The notes below the pieces were generated by a model that saw nothing but the letters and a program-made list of their open reading frames with translations, ran no database searches and was not told the origin of the DNA. This document shows positions 51,095 through 60,404 of a stretch of 64,000 nucleotides of DNA, one piece after another (the stretch's first letter is position 1; each line of letters opens with the position of its first letter). The position numbers were made by a program, and so were the translations under genes. Source of the stretch: Saccharothrix carnea (GTDB lineage: Bacteria > Actinomycetota > Actinomycetes > Mycobacteriales > Pseudonocardiaceae); contig NZ_PYAX01000007.1 in the NCBI RefSeq assembly GCF_003014735.1, forward strand, positions 186,001 to 250,000, read 5' to 3'.

Positions 51095-52744
51095 ATGAGC
51101 CGGTTCGTGGACACGATGGTGGCAACCGCTACGGGTGCCGGGGGGCGGGCGCGGGGCATGACCACGGGGGAGCCGAACGCGCCCACCCGCCGGTCGTGGG
51201 CGGAGGTGCACCAGCAGGCCACCCGCATGGCCGGCGCACTCGTCGCGGGCGGGGTGGCGCGCGGCGAGTCGATCGCGGTCCTCGCGGGTGACCCGGCGGA
51301 GATCGCGCCCGCCGTGCAGGCGGTGTGGCTGGCCGGCGGCAGCACGACCATGCTGCACCAGCCGACAGCGCGCACCGACCTGGCCGAGTGGGCCGCCGAC
51401 ACGTTGCGCGTGCTCACCATGATCGGCGCGAAGCTGGTGCTGCTGGGCGCGCCGTTCGACGCGCTGTCGGGCGTGCTGGACGAGAACGGCGTCTCCTACC
51501 GCAGGCTGGCGGAGCTGGACGGCGAGCCGTTGGAGGCGCCCGTCGACGTCGACGAGGACCTGCCCGCGCTGCTGCAGCTGACCAGCGGTTCCACCGCCGA
51601 CCCGAAGGCCGTCCGCATCACGCACGGCAACCTGTGGTCCAACGCCAAGGCGATGGAGACCGCCGCCGAGCTCGACCCGGAGACCGACCGGATGGTCTCC
51701 TGGCTGCCGCTGTTCCACGACATGGGGATGGTCGGCTTCCTGACCGTGCCCATGCTGTTCGGCATCGACCTGGTCAAGGTCACGCCGGTCGACTTCCTCG
51801 GCAGGCCGACCCTGTGGCCGGACCTGATCAGCCGCTACCAGGGCACCATCACGGCCGCGCCGAACTTCGCCTACGCCATCGCCGCCCGCCGCATGCAGGG
51901 CGTGGACGACGGCGCGTTCGACCTGTCCGCGCTGCGGATCGCGCTCAACGGCGCCGAGCCCATCGACCCGGCCGCGGTGAAGATGTTCACCGACGCGGGC
52001 GCGCGGTTCGGGCTGCGCCCCGAGTGCGTGCTGTGCGCGTACGGCATGGCGGAGACGACGCTCGGTGTCGCGTTCGCGCCGGTGTTCACCGGCATCTCGG
52101 TCGACGTGGTCGACCCGGAGGAGCTGGAGGCCGGTCACCGCGCCGTGCCCGTGCCGCCGGACAGCCCGAACGCGCGGGCGTTCCCGCTGCTCGGGCCGCC
52201 GCTGCCGGGGTTGGAGGTGCAGGTGGTCGACGAGTCCGGCGCGGTGCTCGGCGAGCGCGAGGTCGGTCAGCTGCGGGTGCGCGGCGAGGCCGTGACGCCC
52301 GGCTACCTCACCGTGGACGGCCCGCGCGCCACCCAGGACGCCGAAGGCTGGCTGGACACCGGTGACGAGGGGTACGTGGTGGACGGCCAGGTCGTCGTCT
52401 GCGGGCGGCGCAAGGACGTGATCATCATGGGTGGGCGCAACATCTACCCCACGGACATCGAGCGCGCCGCGACGGCCGTGGAGGGCGTGCGGCCGGGGAA
52501 CGCGGTGGCCGTGCGGCTGGACGCGGGTACGCGGCGCGAGCGGTTCGCGGTGGTGGTCGAGTCGAAGCTGGCCGGTGACGACGAGGCGGTGCGCGGGTTG
52601 GGCAAGGAGATCAGCGCGCGGGTCGTGGACGCGGTCGGGCTGCGGCCGTTCTCGGTGGTCGTGCTCAAGCCGGGCAGCCTGCCCAAGACGCCGTCCGGCA
52701 AACTCCGCCGCGCCGCCGCCGCGGCCCTGGTACCCACTGTGTGA
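51095..52744 (+). CDS. Fatty-acyl-AMP ligase / acyl-CoA synthetase (Pks16 type)
   Basis: 549-residue adenylate-forming enzyme. LTSGSTADPKAV (AMP loop), LPLFHDMGMVGF, AYGMAETT, GWLDTGDEGYV and the C-terminal lysine motif PKTPSGKLRR are present. The HDMGM segment is typical of long-chain fatty-acyl-AMP ligases. Matches M. tuberculosis Rv1013 in place and length. ATG 51095; a longer frame upstream lies in the divergent promoter. The stop overlaps the DUF3626 ATG. It would activate a fatty acid for lipid or polyketide assembly; partner unknown. Confidence 0.9.
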   Translation: MSRFVDTMVATATGAGGRARGMTTGEPNAPTRRSWAEVHQQATRMAGALVAGGVARGESIAVLAGDPAEIAPAVQAVWLAGGSTTMLHQPTARTDLAEWAADTLRVLTMIGAKLVLLGAPFDALSGVLDENGVSYRRLAELDGEPLEAPVDVDEDLPALLQLTSGSTADPKAVRITHGNLWSNAKAMETAAELDPETDRMVSWLPLFHDMGMVGFLTVPMLFGIDLVKVTPVDFLGRPTLWPDLISRYQGTITAAPNFAYAIAARRMQGVDDGAFDLSALRIALNGAEPIDPAAVKMFTDAGARFGLRPECVLCAYGMAETTLGVAFAPVFTGISVDVVDPEELEAGHRAVPVPPDSPNARAFPLLGPPLPGLEVQVVDESGAVLGEREVGQLRVRGEAVTPGYLTVDGPRATQDAEGWLDTGDEGYVVDGQVVVCGRRKDVIIMGGRNIYPTDIERAATAVEGVRPGNAVAVRLDAGTRRERFAVVVESKLAGDDEAVRGLGKEISARVVDAVGLRPFSVVVLKPGSLPKTPSGKLRRAAAAALVPTV

Positions 52745-53535
52745 TGTCACCGGCGGAGCGCGCGCTGGAGCACGTGAGGGCGCGGTCGACCGGTCGGCCG
52801 CTCGACCGCACCCTGCGCGTCACCCTGAACTTCCACCCCGAACGGGTGGTCGCCGCTCTCGCGGACACGGGTCGTTACGTCTCGCAGTTCGTGACCGGGA
52901 CGGGCAACGGCGGCTTGACCGCGTTCGCCGGTGGTGACCGGTGGCGCTGGGAGAGCCGGATCTTCGGCGGCGCGTACGACGACGCGCCACCGCACGACCG
53001 GCCGGTGTACGGCGGGTTGAACTTCCGCCTCAGACCTCACGGCGCGTCACCGCGGTTCGGGTCGGCACACCTTCGGCTGACCGAGGGGACGCTGGACCGG
53101 ACCACGTTCTGCTACCCGGACAGCGTGCTGGAGCCGGAGACGTTCGGCACGGCGGACCGCATGGCGTTGATCGAGATCGCCCGCGCGGACGACCGTGATC
53201 TGCTGGACGACTACATCGAGGCGCACGTGCACGGCCCGGTGTCGCTGGAGACCGACGTGGAAGCGCTCGTGCTCGACCCGAGTTATCGGGGCACGAAGAT
53301 CGAGGATGCTGCATACAGTCTGCCGTGTTCTGTCGAATGGCATCCGGGATTCCGTCTGGACGTCGATGAGTTGCGCCGCCACGCCGATTACCGGGGGCGG
53401 CGTTATGTTGACCTTGGGGTGGAACTCGCGGTGGACGGTGTGCTGACGCCGAAGATGATCGGTGACGCGCGTGACCGGTATGACCAGCAGGAGTTGAAGA
53501 AGGTGTGGCACCTGTTGGCCCGCTTCGGGCGGTGA
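52744..53535 (+). CDS. DUF3626-family protein
   Basis: 263 residues. LRVTLNFHPERVVAALADTGRYVSQF, YGGLNFRLRPHGASPRFGSAHLRL and VEALVLDPSYRGT are hallmarks of DUF3626, an uncharacterised family. No signal peptide or membrane helix. ATG 52744 overlaps the preceding stop by one base, so it is coupled to the acyl-AMP ligase. Not at this place in M. tuberculosis. Confidence 0.8.
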   Translation: MSPAERALEHVRARSTGRPLDRTLRVTLNFHPERVVAALADTGRYVSQFVTGTGNGGLTAFAGGDRWRWESRIFGGAYDDAPPHDRPVYGGLNFRLRPHGASPRFGSAHLRLTEGTLDRTTFCYPDSVLEPETFGTADRMALIEIARADDRDLLDDYIEAHVHGPVSLETDVEALVLDPSYRGTKIEDAAYSLPCSVEWHPGFRLDVDELRRHADYRGRRYVDLGVELAVDGVLTPKMIGDARDRYDQQELKKVWHLLARFGR

Positions 53536-53681
53536 TCGGCTTGGTTCGCGCAGTTCGGGTTATTGGTGCGTGACTTGGGTCCGGTGGGCTGGCTGCGGGT
53601 CCGTTGTGGGCACGTCGAACCGGTGGCACCGGAGGGCGGGCGGCGGTCCGATGTGGGTGCTGTTGGGGGTGTGGTCGGTGC

Positions 53682-54251
53682 TCAGTGGAACTTGTTCTGG
53701 GCCGCTTCCAGTCCGAGTTCCAGCAGGGCTTCCACCGCATCGGCTGCCCGGTCCAGTTCCAGCGCCAGCTGCTTGCGCTCCACGAGCGAGAAGTCGCGCA
53801 GCACGTAGTCGGCGGGGTCCATCCGGCCCGGTGGGCGGTCCACGCCGAACCGCACCCGGTGGTAGTCCTTCGTGCCCAGCGACTTGGTGATCGACCGCAG
53901 CCCGTTGTGGCCGTTCTCGCCGCCGCCGAGCTTGAGCCGCACCGCGCCGAACGGCAGGTCCAGCTCGTCGTGCACCACGATGACCGACGCCGGCGGCACC
54001 TTGTAGAAGTTCGCCGTGCCCGCCACCGGACCGCCGGAGGTGTTCATGTAGCCGCGCGGCTTGGCCAGCACGACCCGGCGGCCGGCCAACCGGCCCTCCA
54101 CCACCTCGGCGCCGCCCTTGTGCGCCTTGAACTTCCCGCCCACGCGCGCGGCCAGCTCGTCCAGCACGAGGAAGCCGACGTTGTGCCGGTTGCCCTCGTA
54201 CTTGGGGCCGGAGTTGCCCAGCCCGACGACCAGGGCGACGTCATCGACCAC
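53682..54251 (-). CDS. pth: Peptidyl-tRNA hydrolase
   Basis: 189-residue Pth that recycles peptidyl-t[24 protein letters not shown] (with the catalytic His), [39 protein letters not shown] are all conserved. GTG 54251 overlaps the end of the upstream DivIVA-repeat gene by 11 bases; 54272 is a longer alternative. Order pth-rplY-prs-glmU as in other actinobacteria. Confidence 0.95.
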   Translation of the reverse strand: MVDDVALVVGLGNSGPKYEGNRHNVGFLVLDELAARVGGKFKAHKGGAEVVEGRLAGRRVVLAKPRGYMNTSGGPVAGTANFYKVPPASVIVVHDELDLPFGAVRLKLGGGENGHNGLRSITKSLGTKDYHRVRFGVDRPPGRMDPADYVLRDFSLVERKQLALELDRAADAVEALLELGLEAAQNKFH

Positions 54252-54849
54252 GGAACCGCAACTCCTGCTCAAGCTCGTCCAACAGGGCGTCGACCGCCCG
54301 CACCTGGTAGCCGCGCCGGAGCCCGGACGTGGTGGTGAACCTGGTGTGGCGCACCTCGCCGGAGGTCATCCGCCCCCGGCCGTCCAGCGCCGCGGCGGCC
54401 CGGCCGAGGAACGCGTCGACTTCGCCGCGATCGTAGCCGTTCGGCGAGCGCGGCAGCTTCACCGCCAGCACGGCCTCGCCGGTCTGCAACGTGGTCGGCG
54501 GCACGTGCCCGGACCGCAGCTGGTGCTCGCACACCGCCAGGAAGTCGTCCACGGTCCGCTGGTCGTAGCCGCCGGCGATCTCCGTGAACACGATCGTGCG
54601 CACCTGGTCGGGGACCAGCGTGGTGCGCCCGGCGAGCGCGTCGGCGATGCGCAGCACGAACGCGTCCACCTGCGCCGGGTCGTAGCCCTTGCCCCGGCGG
54701 CGGGGGAACCGGGCGGCGCGGACCTGAGCCGGGCTCAGAAACGGGAACGGCACGCCACCCCAGCCGGGTGGCGGGGGAAGCGTGCCGTCCGAGTTGCCCG
54801 ACGTGATGGGCTCAGCCTTCTTCGGTGGCCTCGGACTCGGTGGCCTCAC
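54241..54849 (-). CDS. DivIVA-domain repeat protein (four repeats)
   Basis: 202 residues: a Pro-rich N-terminus ([15 protein letters not shown]) and four ~30-residue DivIVA-type units such as [22 protein letters not shown] and [22 protein letters not shown]. It is a shorter relative of the eight-repeat protein at 49710. GTG 54849 lies within the end of rplY (38-base overlap); GTG 54753 would give 170 residues and keep all four repeats. It sits between rplY and pth, where M. tuberculosis has no gene. Function unknown. Confidence 0.75.
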   Translation of the reverse strand: MRPPSPRPPKKAEPITSGNSDGTLPPPPGWGGVPFPFLSPAQVRAARFPRRRGKGYDPAQVDAFVLRIADALAGRTTLVPDQVRTIVFTEIAGGYDQRTVDDFLAVCEHQLRSGHVPPTTLQTGEAVLAVKLPRSPNGYDRGEVDAFLGRAAAALDGRGRMTSGEVRHTRFTTTSGLRRGYQVRAVDALLDELEQELRFRGR

Positions 54850-55417
54850 CGGTGTCGCCGTCCAGCTCGGCGGCGGTCGGCGCGGCGTTCACCGCGAGGA
54901 CCATCGCGTCGCCGTCGGTCACCAGGGTGGTGCCGGCGGGCAGCGTGAGGTCGGACGCGTGCACCTGGGTGCCCGCCGCCAGACCCGCGATGGAGAACTC
55001 GACCTGCTCGGGGATGTTCAGCGCGTCGGCCTCCACCTGGACGGTGGTGAGGTCCTGCGTGAGCAGGGTCGCCGCGGCGGCGTCGCCGGTGAGGACGATC
55101 GGCACCTCGACGGTGACCTTCTCGCCCCGCTGCACGAGCAGCAGGTCGACGTGCTCGATGTAGTTCTTGATGGGGTGCGTGGTGACGGTCTTGGTCAGCG
55201 CCAGCTCGGTGGAGGACTCGATGTCCAGCGTGAGAACTGCGTTCTGACCGTGCTCGCGGACAACACGGGCGAACTCCAGCGCCGGCAGGGCCAGGTGCTT
55301 CGGGTCGGAACCGTGGCCATAGAGCACCGCGGGGATCTTGCCGGCGCGGCGGGTGCGGCGGGCGGCGCCCTTGCCGAACTCGGTGCGCTGCTCTGCGGCG
55401 AGACGGACCTCGGACAC
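54812..55417 (-). CDS. rplY: 50S ribosomal protein L25 (CTC form)
   Basis: 201 residues. N-terminal L25 domain binding 5S rRNA (AEQRTEFGKGAARRTRRAGKIPAVLYGHG) and the C-terminal TL5/CTC beta domain, ending in an acidic tail ([15 protein letters not shown]). GTG 55417 follows AGGAGAG. Position next to prs and pth equals Rv1015c. Confidence 0.95.
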   Translation of the reverse strand: MSEVRLAAEQRTEFGKGAARRTRRAGKIPAVLYGHGSDPKHLALPALEFARVVREHGQNAVLTLDIESSTELALTKTVTTHPIKNYIEHVDLLLVQRGEKVTVEVPIVLTGDAAAATLLTQDLTTVQVEADALNIPEQVEFSIAGLAAGTQVHASDLTLPAGTTLVTDGDAMVLAVNAAPTAAELDGDTGEATESEATEEG

Positions 55418-55664
55418 GGTGGGGCTCTCCTAACGGTCTGGCCTGGTAAACGTCGGCGGGTACGTCGGGCGGGGCGAAGCGGGGGTTGGCCTGCGGCGGC
55501 GGGCGGCGCGGAGGGTGAACACGCGCGGCATCACAACCGCCGCGTCGATCACGCCGAGCGTGATGCTCGCCCTCGCCGAGGCAACCTGGCCAGTGTAGGC
55601 CGATGCTCTGGGCGGGGCCTAATCGGGGGTTCGTTCCCCTCCGCGTGGCGCGTGAAACGCCGAA

Positions 55665-55694
55665 GGCCCGGCTCACCCGTAGGTGCGCCGGGCC
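55665..55694. terminator. Terminator after prs
   Basis: GGCCCGGC-T-CACC and GGTG-C-GCCGGGCC form a 12-bp stem with one mismatch and a 4-nt loop, 12 bp past the prs stop on the minus strand. Confidence 0.7.
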
Positions 55695-55706
55695 CTCGTC
55701 GGGACG

Positions 55707-56690
55707 TCAGGCGTTGCCGTCGAACAGGGAGGTCACCGAGCCGTCCTCGAAGACCTCCTGGATCACGCGCGCCAGCAGGGGGGCGATCGGGAGGACGGTC
55801 ATCGCGTCGAACCGCTTCTCGGCCGGGATCGGCAGGGTGTCGGTGAACACCACCTCGCGGGCGCCGCAGTCGCGCAGCCGGTCGACCGCCGGGCCGGACA
55901 GGACCGGGTGGGTGGCCGCGATGACGACGTCGGACGCGCCCTCGGCCAGCAGTTGGTCCACCGCCTTGGTGATCGTGCCGCCGGTGTCGATCATGTCGTC
56001 GATGACCACGCACAGCCTGCCCTCGACCTGGCCGACCACCCGGTTGGCCACGACCTCGTTCGGCCGCAGCGGGTCGCGGGTCTTGTGGATGAACGCGATC
56101 GGCGTGCCGCCGAGGGTGTCCGCCCACTTCTCGGCCAGCTTGGTGCGGCCGGCGTCGGGGGAGACGACGGTGATGTCGCGTCCCGCGTACTTGTCCTTGA
56201 TGTGCTCCGCGAGCAGCGGCATGGCCCAGAGGTGGTCCACCGGGCCGTCGAAGAAGCCCTGGATCTGCGCGGTGTGCAGGTCGACGGCCACCAGCCGGTC
56301 CGCGCCCGCGGTCTTGAACAGGTCGGCTACCAGGCGGGCCGAGATCGGCTCACGGCCGCGGTGCTTCTTGTCCTGCCGCGCGTACGGGTAGAACGGCATG
56401 ATCACGGTGATGCGCTTCGCGGACGCCCGCTTCAGCGCGTCCACCATGATCAGCTGCTCCATCAGCCACTGGTTGATGGGCGCGCAGTGCGACTGGATGA
56501 CGAACGCGTCGCAGCCGCGCACGCTCTCCTCGAACCGCACGAAGATCTCGCCGTTGGCGAAGTCGTACGCCGACTGGGGGGTCACCGACACGTTCAGGTG
56601 CTTGGCCACCTGCTCGGTCAACTCGGGGTAGGCACGCCCGCCGAAGAGCATCAGGTTCTTCTTGGGTGTCCCGGCCATCGTGGGGTTCAC
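55707..56690 (-). CDS. prs: Ribose-phosphate pyrophosphokinase
   Basis: 327-residue PRPP synthase. FANGEIFVRFEESVRG, YARQDKKHRGREPISARL (ATP and regulatory loop), VDLHTAQIQGFFDGPVDHL and the PRPP motif VIDDMIDTGGTI are intact. It supplies PRPP for nucleotides, His, Trp and decaprenyl-phosphate arabinose. GTG 56690 follows AAGG and directly abuts the glmU stop; ATG 56705 is an alternative. Confidence 0.95.
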   Translation of the reverse strand: MNPTMAGTPKKNLMLFGGRAYPELTEQVAKHLNVSVTPQSAYDFANGEIFVRFEESVRGCDAFVIQSHCAPINQWLMEQLIMVDALKRASAKRITVIMPFYPYARQDKKHRGREPISARLVADLFKTAGADRLVAVDLHTAQIQGFFDGPVDHLWAMPLLAEHIKDKYAGRDITVVSPDAGRTKLAEKWADTLGGTPIAFIHKTRDPLRPNEVVANRVVGQVEGRLCVVIDDMIDTGGTITKAVDQLLAEGASDVVIAATHPVLSGPAVDRLRDCGAREVVFTDTLPIPAEKRFDAMTVLPIAPLLARVIQEVFEDGSVTSLFDGNA

Positions 56691-56691
56691 G

Positions 56692-58170
56692 TCAGCGCCC
56701 TTCATCGGTTGTGCCTGCATTCTCGGGCGTCAGAGCGCGCTCCGCCGCTTCGGCCGAAGGGGTGCCCGCGCGGCGGGACACCACCCATCCGTCCAGGTTG
56801 CGCTGGGGTCCACCGGACACGGCCAGCGCGCCGGGCGGCACGTTGCGCCGCACCACGGTCCCCGCGCCGGTGTACGCGCCGTCGCCCACGGTGACCGGCG
56901 CGACGAACATGTTGTCCGAACCGGTGCGGCAGTAGGACCCGATCGTGGTCCGGTGCTTGTTCACGCCGTCGTAGTTGACCGTGACGCTCGCCGCGCCGAT
57001 GTTGGAGTGCTCGCCGATGGTGGCGTCGCCGATGTAGCTCAGGTGCGGCACCTTGCTGCCCGCGCCGATGTCGGAGTTCTTCGTCTCGACGAACGTGCCG
57101 ATCTTGCCGCGCTCGCCGAGCCGGGTGCCCGGCCGCAGGTAGGCGAACGGGCCCACGGACGCGCCCGCGCCGATCTCCGAGCCGGAGCCGTGGGTGCGCA
57201 CCACGGTCGCGCCCGCGCCGATCACGCACGCCGACAGCGTCGTGTCCGGCCCCACGACCGCACCCTCGCCGACCGTGGTGCCCGCGCGCAGCTGCACGTT
57301 CGGCTCGATCAGCACGTCGCGCTCCAGCCGCACGTCGGCGTCCAGCCAGGTGGTGGCCGGGTCGACCACGGTGACGCCCGCGCGCATCGCGCGCTCCACG
57401 ATCCGGCGGTTGAGCTCCGCGCCGAGCCGGGCCAGCTGCACGCGGTCGTTCACGCCCTCGACCAGCCACGCGTCCGACGTCACCAGCGCGCCCACGCGCC
57501 GACCGTCCGAGCGCGCGATGGTCAGCACGTCGGTCAGGTACAGCTCGCCCTGCGCGTTGTCGGTGGACAGCCGGGAGAGCCCGTCGCGCAGCACGGCCGC
57601 GTCGAACGCGTACACCCCGGAGTTGATCTCGGTGATGGCCCGCTGCTCGGGCGTGGCGTCCTTCTGCTCCACGATGCCCTCGACCGAGCCGTCCGCGGAC
57701 CGCACGATCCGCCCGTACCCGGTGGGGTCGGCCACCACGGCGGTCAGCACGGTGACCGCGTTGCCGCGCGCACCGTGCTCGGCCAGCAGCCCGCGCAACG
57801 TGTCGGCGTCCAGCAGCGGCACGTCGCCGTAGGTCACCACGACCGTGCCGCCGAGGTCGGCGGGCAGTTCGGCCAGGCCGCAGCCGACCGCGTGCCCGGT
57901 GCCCTTCTGCTGCTCCTGCACCGCCACGGTGACCTTGCGGTCCAGCGCGGTGGCCAGGGTGTCGAGGTGGTCGGCCACCGCGGCGCGGCCGTGGCCGACC
58001 ACGACGGCCAGGTGGTCCGGCTCGGTCCCGGCGGCGGCGCGCACGGCGTGCTCCACCAGGGAACGACCGGCGATTCGGTGCAACACCTTCGGGGTGGCTG
58101 AGCGCATGCGGGTGCCTTCACCCGCTGCGAGGACGATCGTGCTGACTGGGGTGGGGACACCCTCGAGCAT
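56692..58170 (-). CDS. glmU: Bifunctional GlmU (GlcN-1-P acetyltransferase / GlcNAc-1-P uridylyltransferase)
   Basis: 492 residues. The N-terminal pyrophosphorylase has [27 protein letters not shown] and KDATPEQR; the C-terminal left-handed beta helix has hexapeptide repeats and the active-site region [22 protein letters not shown]. Makes UDP-GlcNAc for peptidoglycan. ATG 58170 follows GGGAGA. Adjacent to prs with a near-zero gap, so co-transcribed. Confidence 0.96.
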   Translation of the reverse strand: MLEGVPTPVSTIVLAAGEGTRMRSATPKVLHRIAGRSLVEHAVRAAAGTEPDHLAVVVGHGRAAVADHLDTLATALDRKVTVAVQEQQKGTGHAVGCGLAELPADLGGTVVVTYGDVPLLDADTLRGLLAEHGARGNAVTVLTAVVADPTGYGRIVRSADGSVEGIVEQKDATPEQRAITEINSGVYAFDAAVLRDGLSRLSTDNAQGELYLTDVLTIARSDGRRVGALVTSDAWLVEGVNDRVQLARLGAELNRRIVERAMRAGVTVVDPATTWLDADVRLERDVLIEPNVQLRAGTTVGEGAVVGPDTTLSACVIGAGATVVRTHGSGSEIGAGASVGPFAYLRPGTRLGERGKIGTFVETKNSDIGAGSKVPHLSYIGDATIGEHSNIGAASVTVNYDGVNKHRTTIGSYCRTGSDNMFVAPVTVGDGAYTGAGTVVRRNVPPGALAVSGGPQRNLDGWVVSRRAGTPSAEAAERALTPENAGTTDEGR

Positions 58171-58212
58171 CAGCGCTCTCCCTAGCTGAGTGCGTGCCTT
58201 CAGCGGGAGGGG

Positions 58213-58229
58213 CCTGGCTTCCCGCCAGG
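58213..58229. terminator. Small hairpin between the GGDEF gene and glmU
   Basis: CCTGGC and GCCAGG with loop TTCCC, just past the diguanylate cyclase stop on the minus strand. Short stem; may attenuate read-through into glmU. Confidence 0.4.
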
Positions 58230-58237
58230 TGCCGATA

Positions 58238-59887
58238 CTAAGCCTCCGAGGAGGCCTCGCCTTCCACGGCCGCAACCTGGCAGCCACCTCGCCGCTTCGC
58301 CACGTACATCGCCGAGTCGGCACGGGCCAGCGCCGCGTGCGCCGCCTCGCGCGGTCGCACGGAGATCACGCCCACCGACAGCGTCACCCCCCTGGACAGG
58401 TCGGAAGGCAAGTCCGCGACGGCATCCACGGCCCGGCCGAGGGCCGCTTCGGCGGCGTGCAGCGGCGCGCCGGGCAGCAGCACGACGAACTCGTCACCGC
58501 CGTAGCGGGCCACCAGGTCGTCACCCCGCAACGCCTGGCGCAGTGTGCTCGCAATCACGCGGAGGACATCGTCACCCTCGGCGTGCGAGTACTTGTCGTT
58601 GACGACCTTGAACCCGTCGAGGTCGACCAGCGCGATGGCCATCGGGTGGGTCTGCGCGTTGATCAGCGCGGCCAGCCGGTCGTCCAGCGCGCGGCGGTTC
58701 GGCAGGCCGGTCAGCGGGTCCTGCAGCGCCTGCTGCGCGATCGCGCCGTGCGCCCGGGTCAGCCGCTCGTGGTCGCGCCGGGTGAGCAGGGTGGCGGTGC
58801 GCGCCTCCTGCATCAGCCACAGCTCCACCTCCAGCGCGTTGGCGTAGGTCTGCAGCGCCGAGATGGTGCGTTCGCCGTGCGGGCCGGACATCCGGGCGTA
58901 CTCGCGGGTCAGGCACAGCATCAGGGTGGGCTCGGAGTTGTCGTGCTCCAGCCGGTCCTGCGCGTCGTGCAGCACCTGGAGCGCCTGCTGCGGCAGCTCC
59001 TCCATCTCCAGGCAGCGGGCCAGCGCGATCGACACGATGATCAGCTCGCGGGCGTACATGGCCAGCTCGCGCAGCGACCACAGCCGCGCGATGTGCTCGG
59101 CGCCCGGCTTGGCCAGCGCGTGCGCCGCGCCGATCACCGGCACCTGCTCGGCGGCGGTGCGGTCACGCCTGCCGGGGTGCAGCGACTCGCGGAACGGGCC
59201 CTCGACGGCGGTGGCGATGGCCGACGCGGTGGCGAACCGCTCGGCGGCCTCCTCGAAGTTGCCCACCCGCTCCAGCCGCAGGCCCCAGCCGATCAGCAGC
59301 CGGGCCCGGTTGACCAGGTGGACGTAGATCAGGTGCGGGTAGGCGCTGTCCCGGATCGCGTTGTGCGCCCGTGCCATCACCTCGTCCGCCATCTCGTAGA
59401 CGCCCAGCTGGGTGAGCACGAGGCCGGTCGTCTGCAACGCGGAGGCGAGCAGCCGGTCCCAGGTGCGCTTGTCCAGCATCGGGTCGGGGGCGAGGTCCTC
59501 CTCCAGCATCGCCAGGCCCGCCGCGACCTCGGTCAACGCCTTGTCCTCGAACCCGCCGAGCAGGTAGCGGCGCCCGCGCAGGGCGTGCGCCTCGGCCTCC
59601 AGCACCAGCAGGCCGTGCCGGCGGCAGTGCGCCAGCATCTCGTCCAGCACGGAGTCGGACAGGTCGACCAGGCCGGGGGTGACGATCCGGACCACGGCCG
59701 CCGCGCGCAGCAGCTGGCCGACGATCCGCGGCTCGCCGCGGCCCTGCGCCTCGGCCAGGATCTCGTCGACCTCGTGCGCCGCGTCGAGCTGGTCGGACAG
59801 GTGGCTGCTCTGGGCCACGGCCACGAGCTCACTCGCGCGGCCGACCAGCCACGCGTCGGACATCTCGTGGAGAGCCGGAGTCGCCAC
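58238..59887 (-). CDS. Cytoplasmic diguanylate cyclase with TPR-like N-terminus
   Basis: 549 residues. About 370 residues of amphipathic helix pairs of TPR-like appearance (for example [35 protein letters not shown]) precede a GGDEF domain with [16 protein letters not shown], metal-binding [11 protein letters not shown] and the intact active site [13 protein letters not shown]. No membrane helix or EAL domain. It should make cyclic di-GMP on signals received by the helical domain. GTG 59887 was taken (ATG 59863 possible); further upstream the frame runs into tRNA-Gln. It separates tRNA-Gln from glmU, which are usually neighbours. Confidence 0.9.
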   Translation of the reverse strand: MATPALHEMSDAWLVGRASELVAVAQSSHLSDQLDAAHEVDEILAEAQGRGEPRIVGQLLRAAAVVRIVTPGLVDLSDSVLDEMLAHCRRHGLLVLEAEAHALRGRRYLLGGFEDKALTEVAAGLAMLEEDLAPDPMLDKRTWDRLLASALQTTGLVLTQLGVYEMADEVMARAHNAIRDSAYPHLIYVHLVNRARLLIGWGLRLERVGNFEEAAERFATASAIATAVEGPFRESLHPGRRDRTAAEQVPVIGAAHALAKPGAEHIARLWSLRELAMYARELIIVSIALARCLEMEELPQQALQVLHDAQDRLEHDNSEPTLMLCLTREYARMSGPHGERTISALQTYANALEVELWLMQEARTATLLTRRDHERLTRAHGAIAQQALQDPLTGLPNRRALDDRLAALINAQTHPMAIALVDLDGFKVVNDKYSHAEGDDVLRVIASTLRQALRGDDLVARYGGDEFVVLLPGAPLHAAEAALGRAVDAVADLPSDLSRGVTLSVGVISVRPREAAHAALARADSAMYVAKRRGGCQVAAVEGEASSEA

Positions 59888-59949
59888 GTTGCCCTGCTCG
59901 TCGACCGCTTCCTCGCGCAGCGACTCACACCCCCATGCAGACGCAGGGC

Positions 59950-59974
59950 GGCCGGGACCCTTCGTGGCCCGGCC
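59950..59974 (-). terminator. Hairpin downstream of tRNA-Gln
   Basis: GGCCGGGACC and GGCCCGGCC pair with one bulged base across a short loop, 7 nt past the tRNA 3' end on the minus strand. Confidence 0.6.
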
Positions 59975-59980
59975 TCCTCG

Positions 59981-60051
59981 CTCCGCCACCAGGATTCGAA
60001 CCTGGACCATCGGAACCAAAATCCGAGGTGCTGCCTTTACACCATGGCGGA
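59981..60051 (-). tRNA. tRNA-Gln (TTG)
   Basis: 71-nt cloverleaf on the minus strand. Acceptor TCCGCCA pairs with TGGCGGA, discriminator G, anticodon arm TCGGA-TTTTGGT-TCCGA with anticodon TTG, T arm CCAGGTTCGAATCCTGG. CCA is not encoded. Confidence 0.96.
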
Positions 60052-60052
60052 A

Positions 60053-60404
60053 CGGTCGGGGCTCGCCCCGACCGCGCGAACACATGTTGTCACGAGTCCC
60101 CCTCGAAGGTCAGCACCACCACTCATGTGGCGGCAACCCCACCGTAACGCGATCATGACACTGTGTGTTGTCGCAGGTCAGAGGCTCGCGCGAGGTGGCC
60201 TGGATCACGGTCCGGTGAACTCGCCAAGGCCGTGCGGCGACGCTCAGTGGTGCCGTGCGGGGGTCCATCGACGCCTGTTCGACACGATTTCGGCCGAAAC
60301 AATCACACGCTTAACTACCTTGCGTAGTCGAACGGGCACGGTGGGGTGCGGCCGTGTGCGCGACGGAGTGCCGCCGTGTGCGTCGTGAGCTGCCGCCGTC
60401 CGGG
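60053..60404. other. 350-bp intergenic region with hairpin and palindrome
   Basis: A perfect 10-bp stem CGGTCGGGGC / GCCCCGACCG (60053-60074) abuts the 5' end of tRNA-Gln. TTTCGGCCGAAA, a 12-bp palindrome, lies at 60288-60299. No gene is recognisable; the region probably holds the tRNA promoter. Confidence 0.5.
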
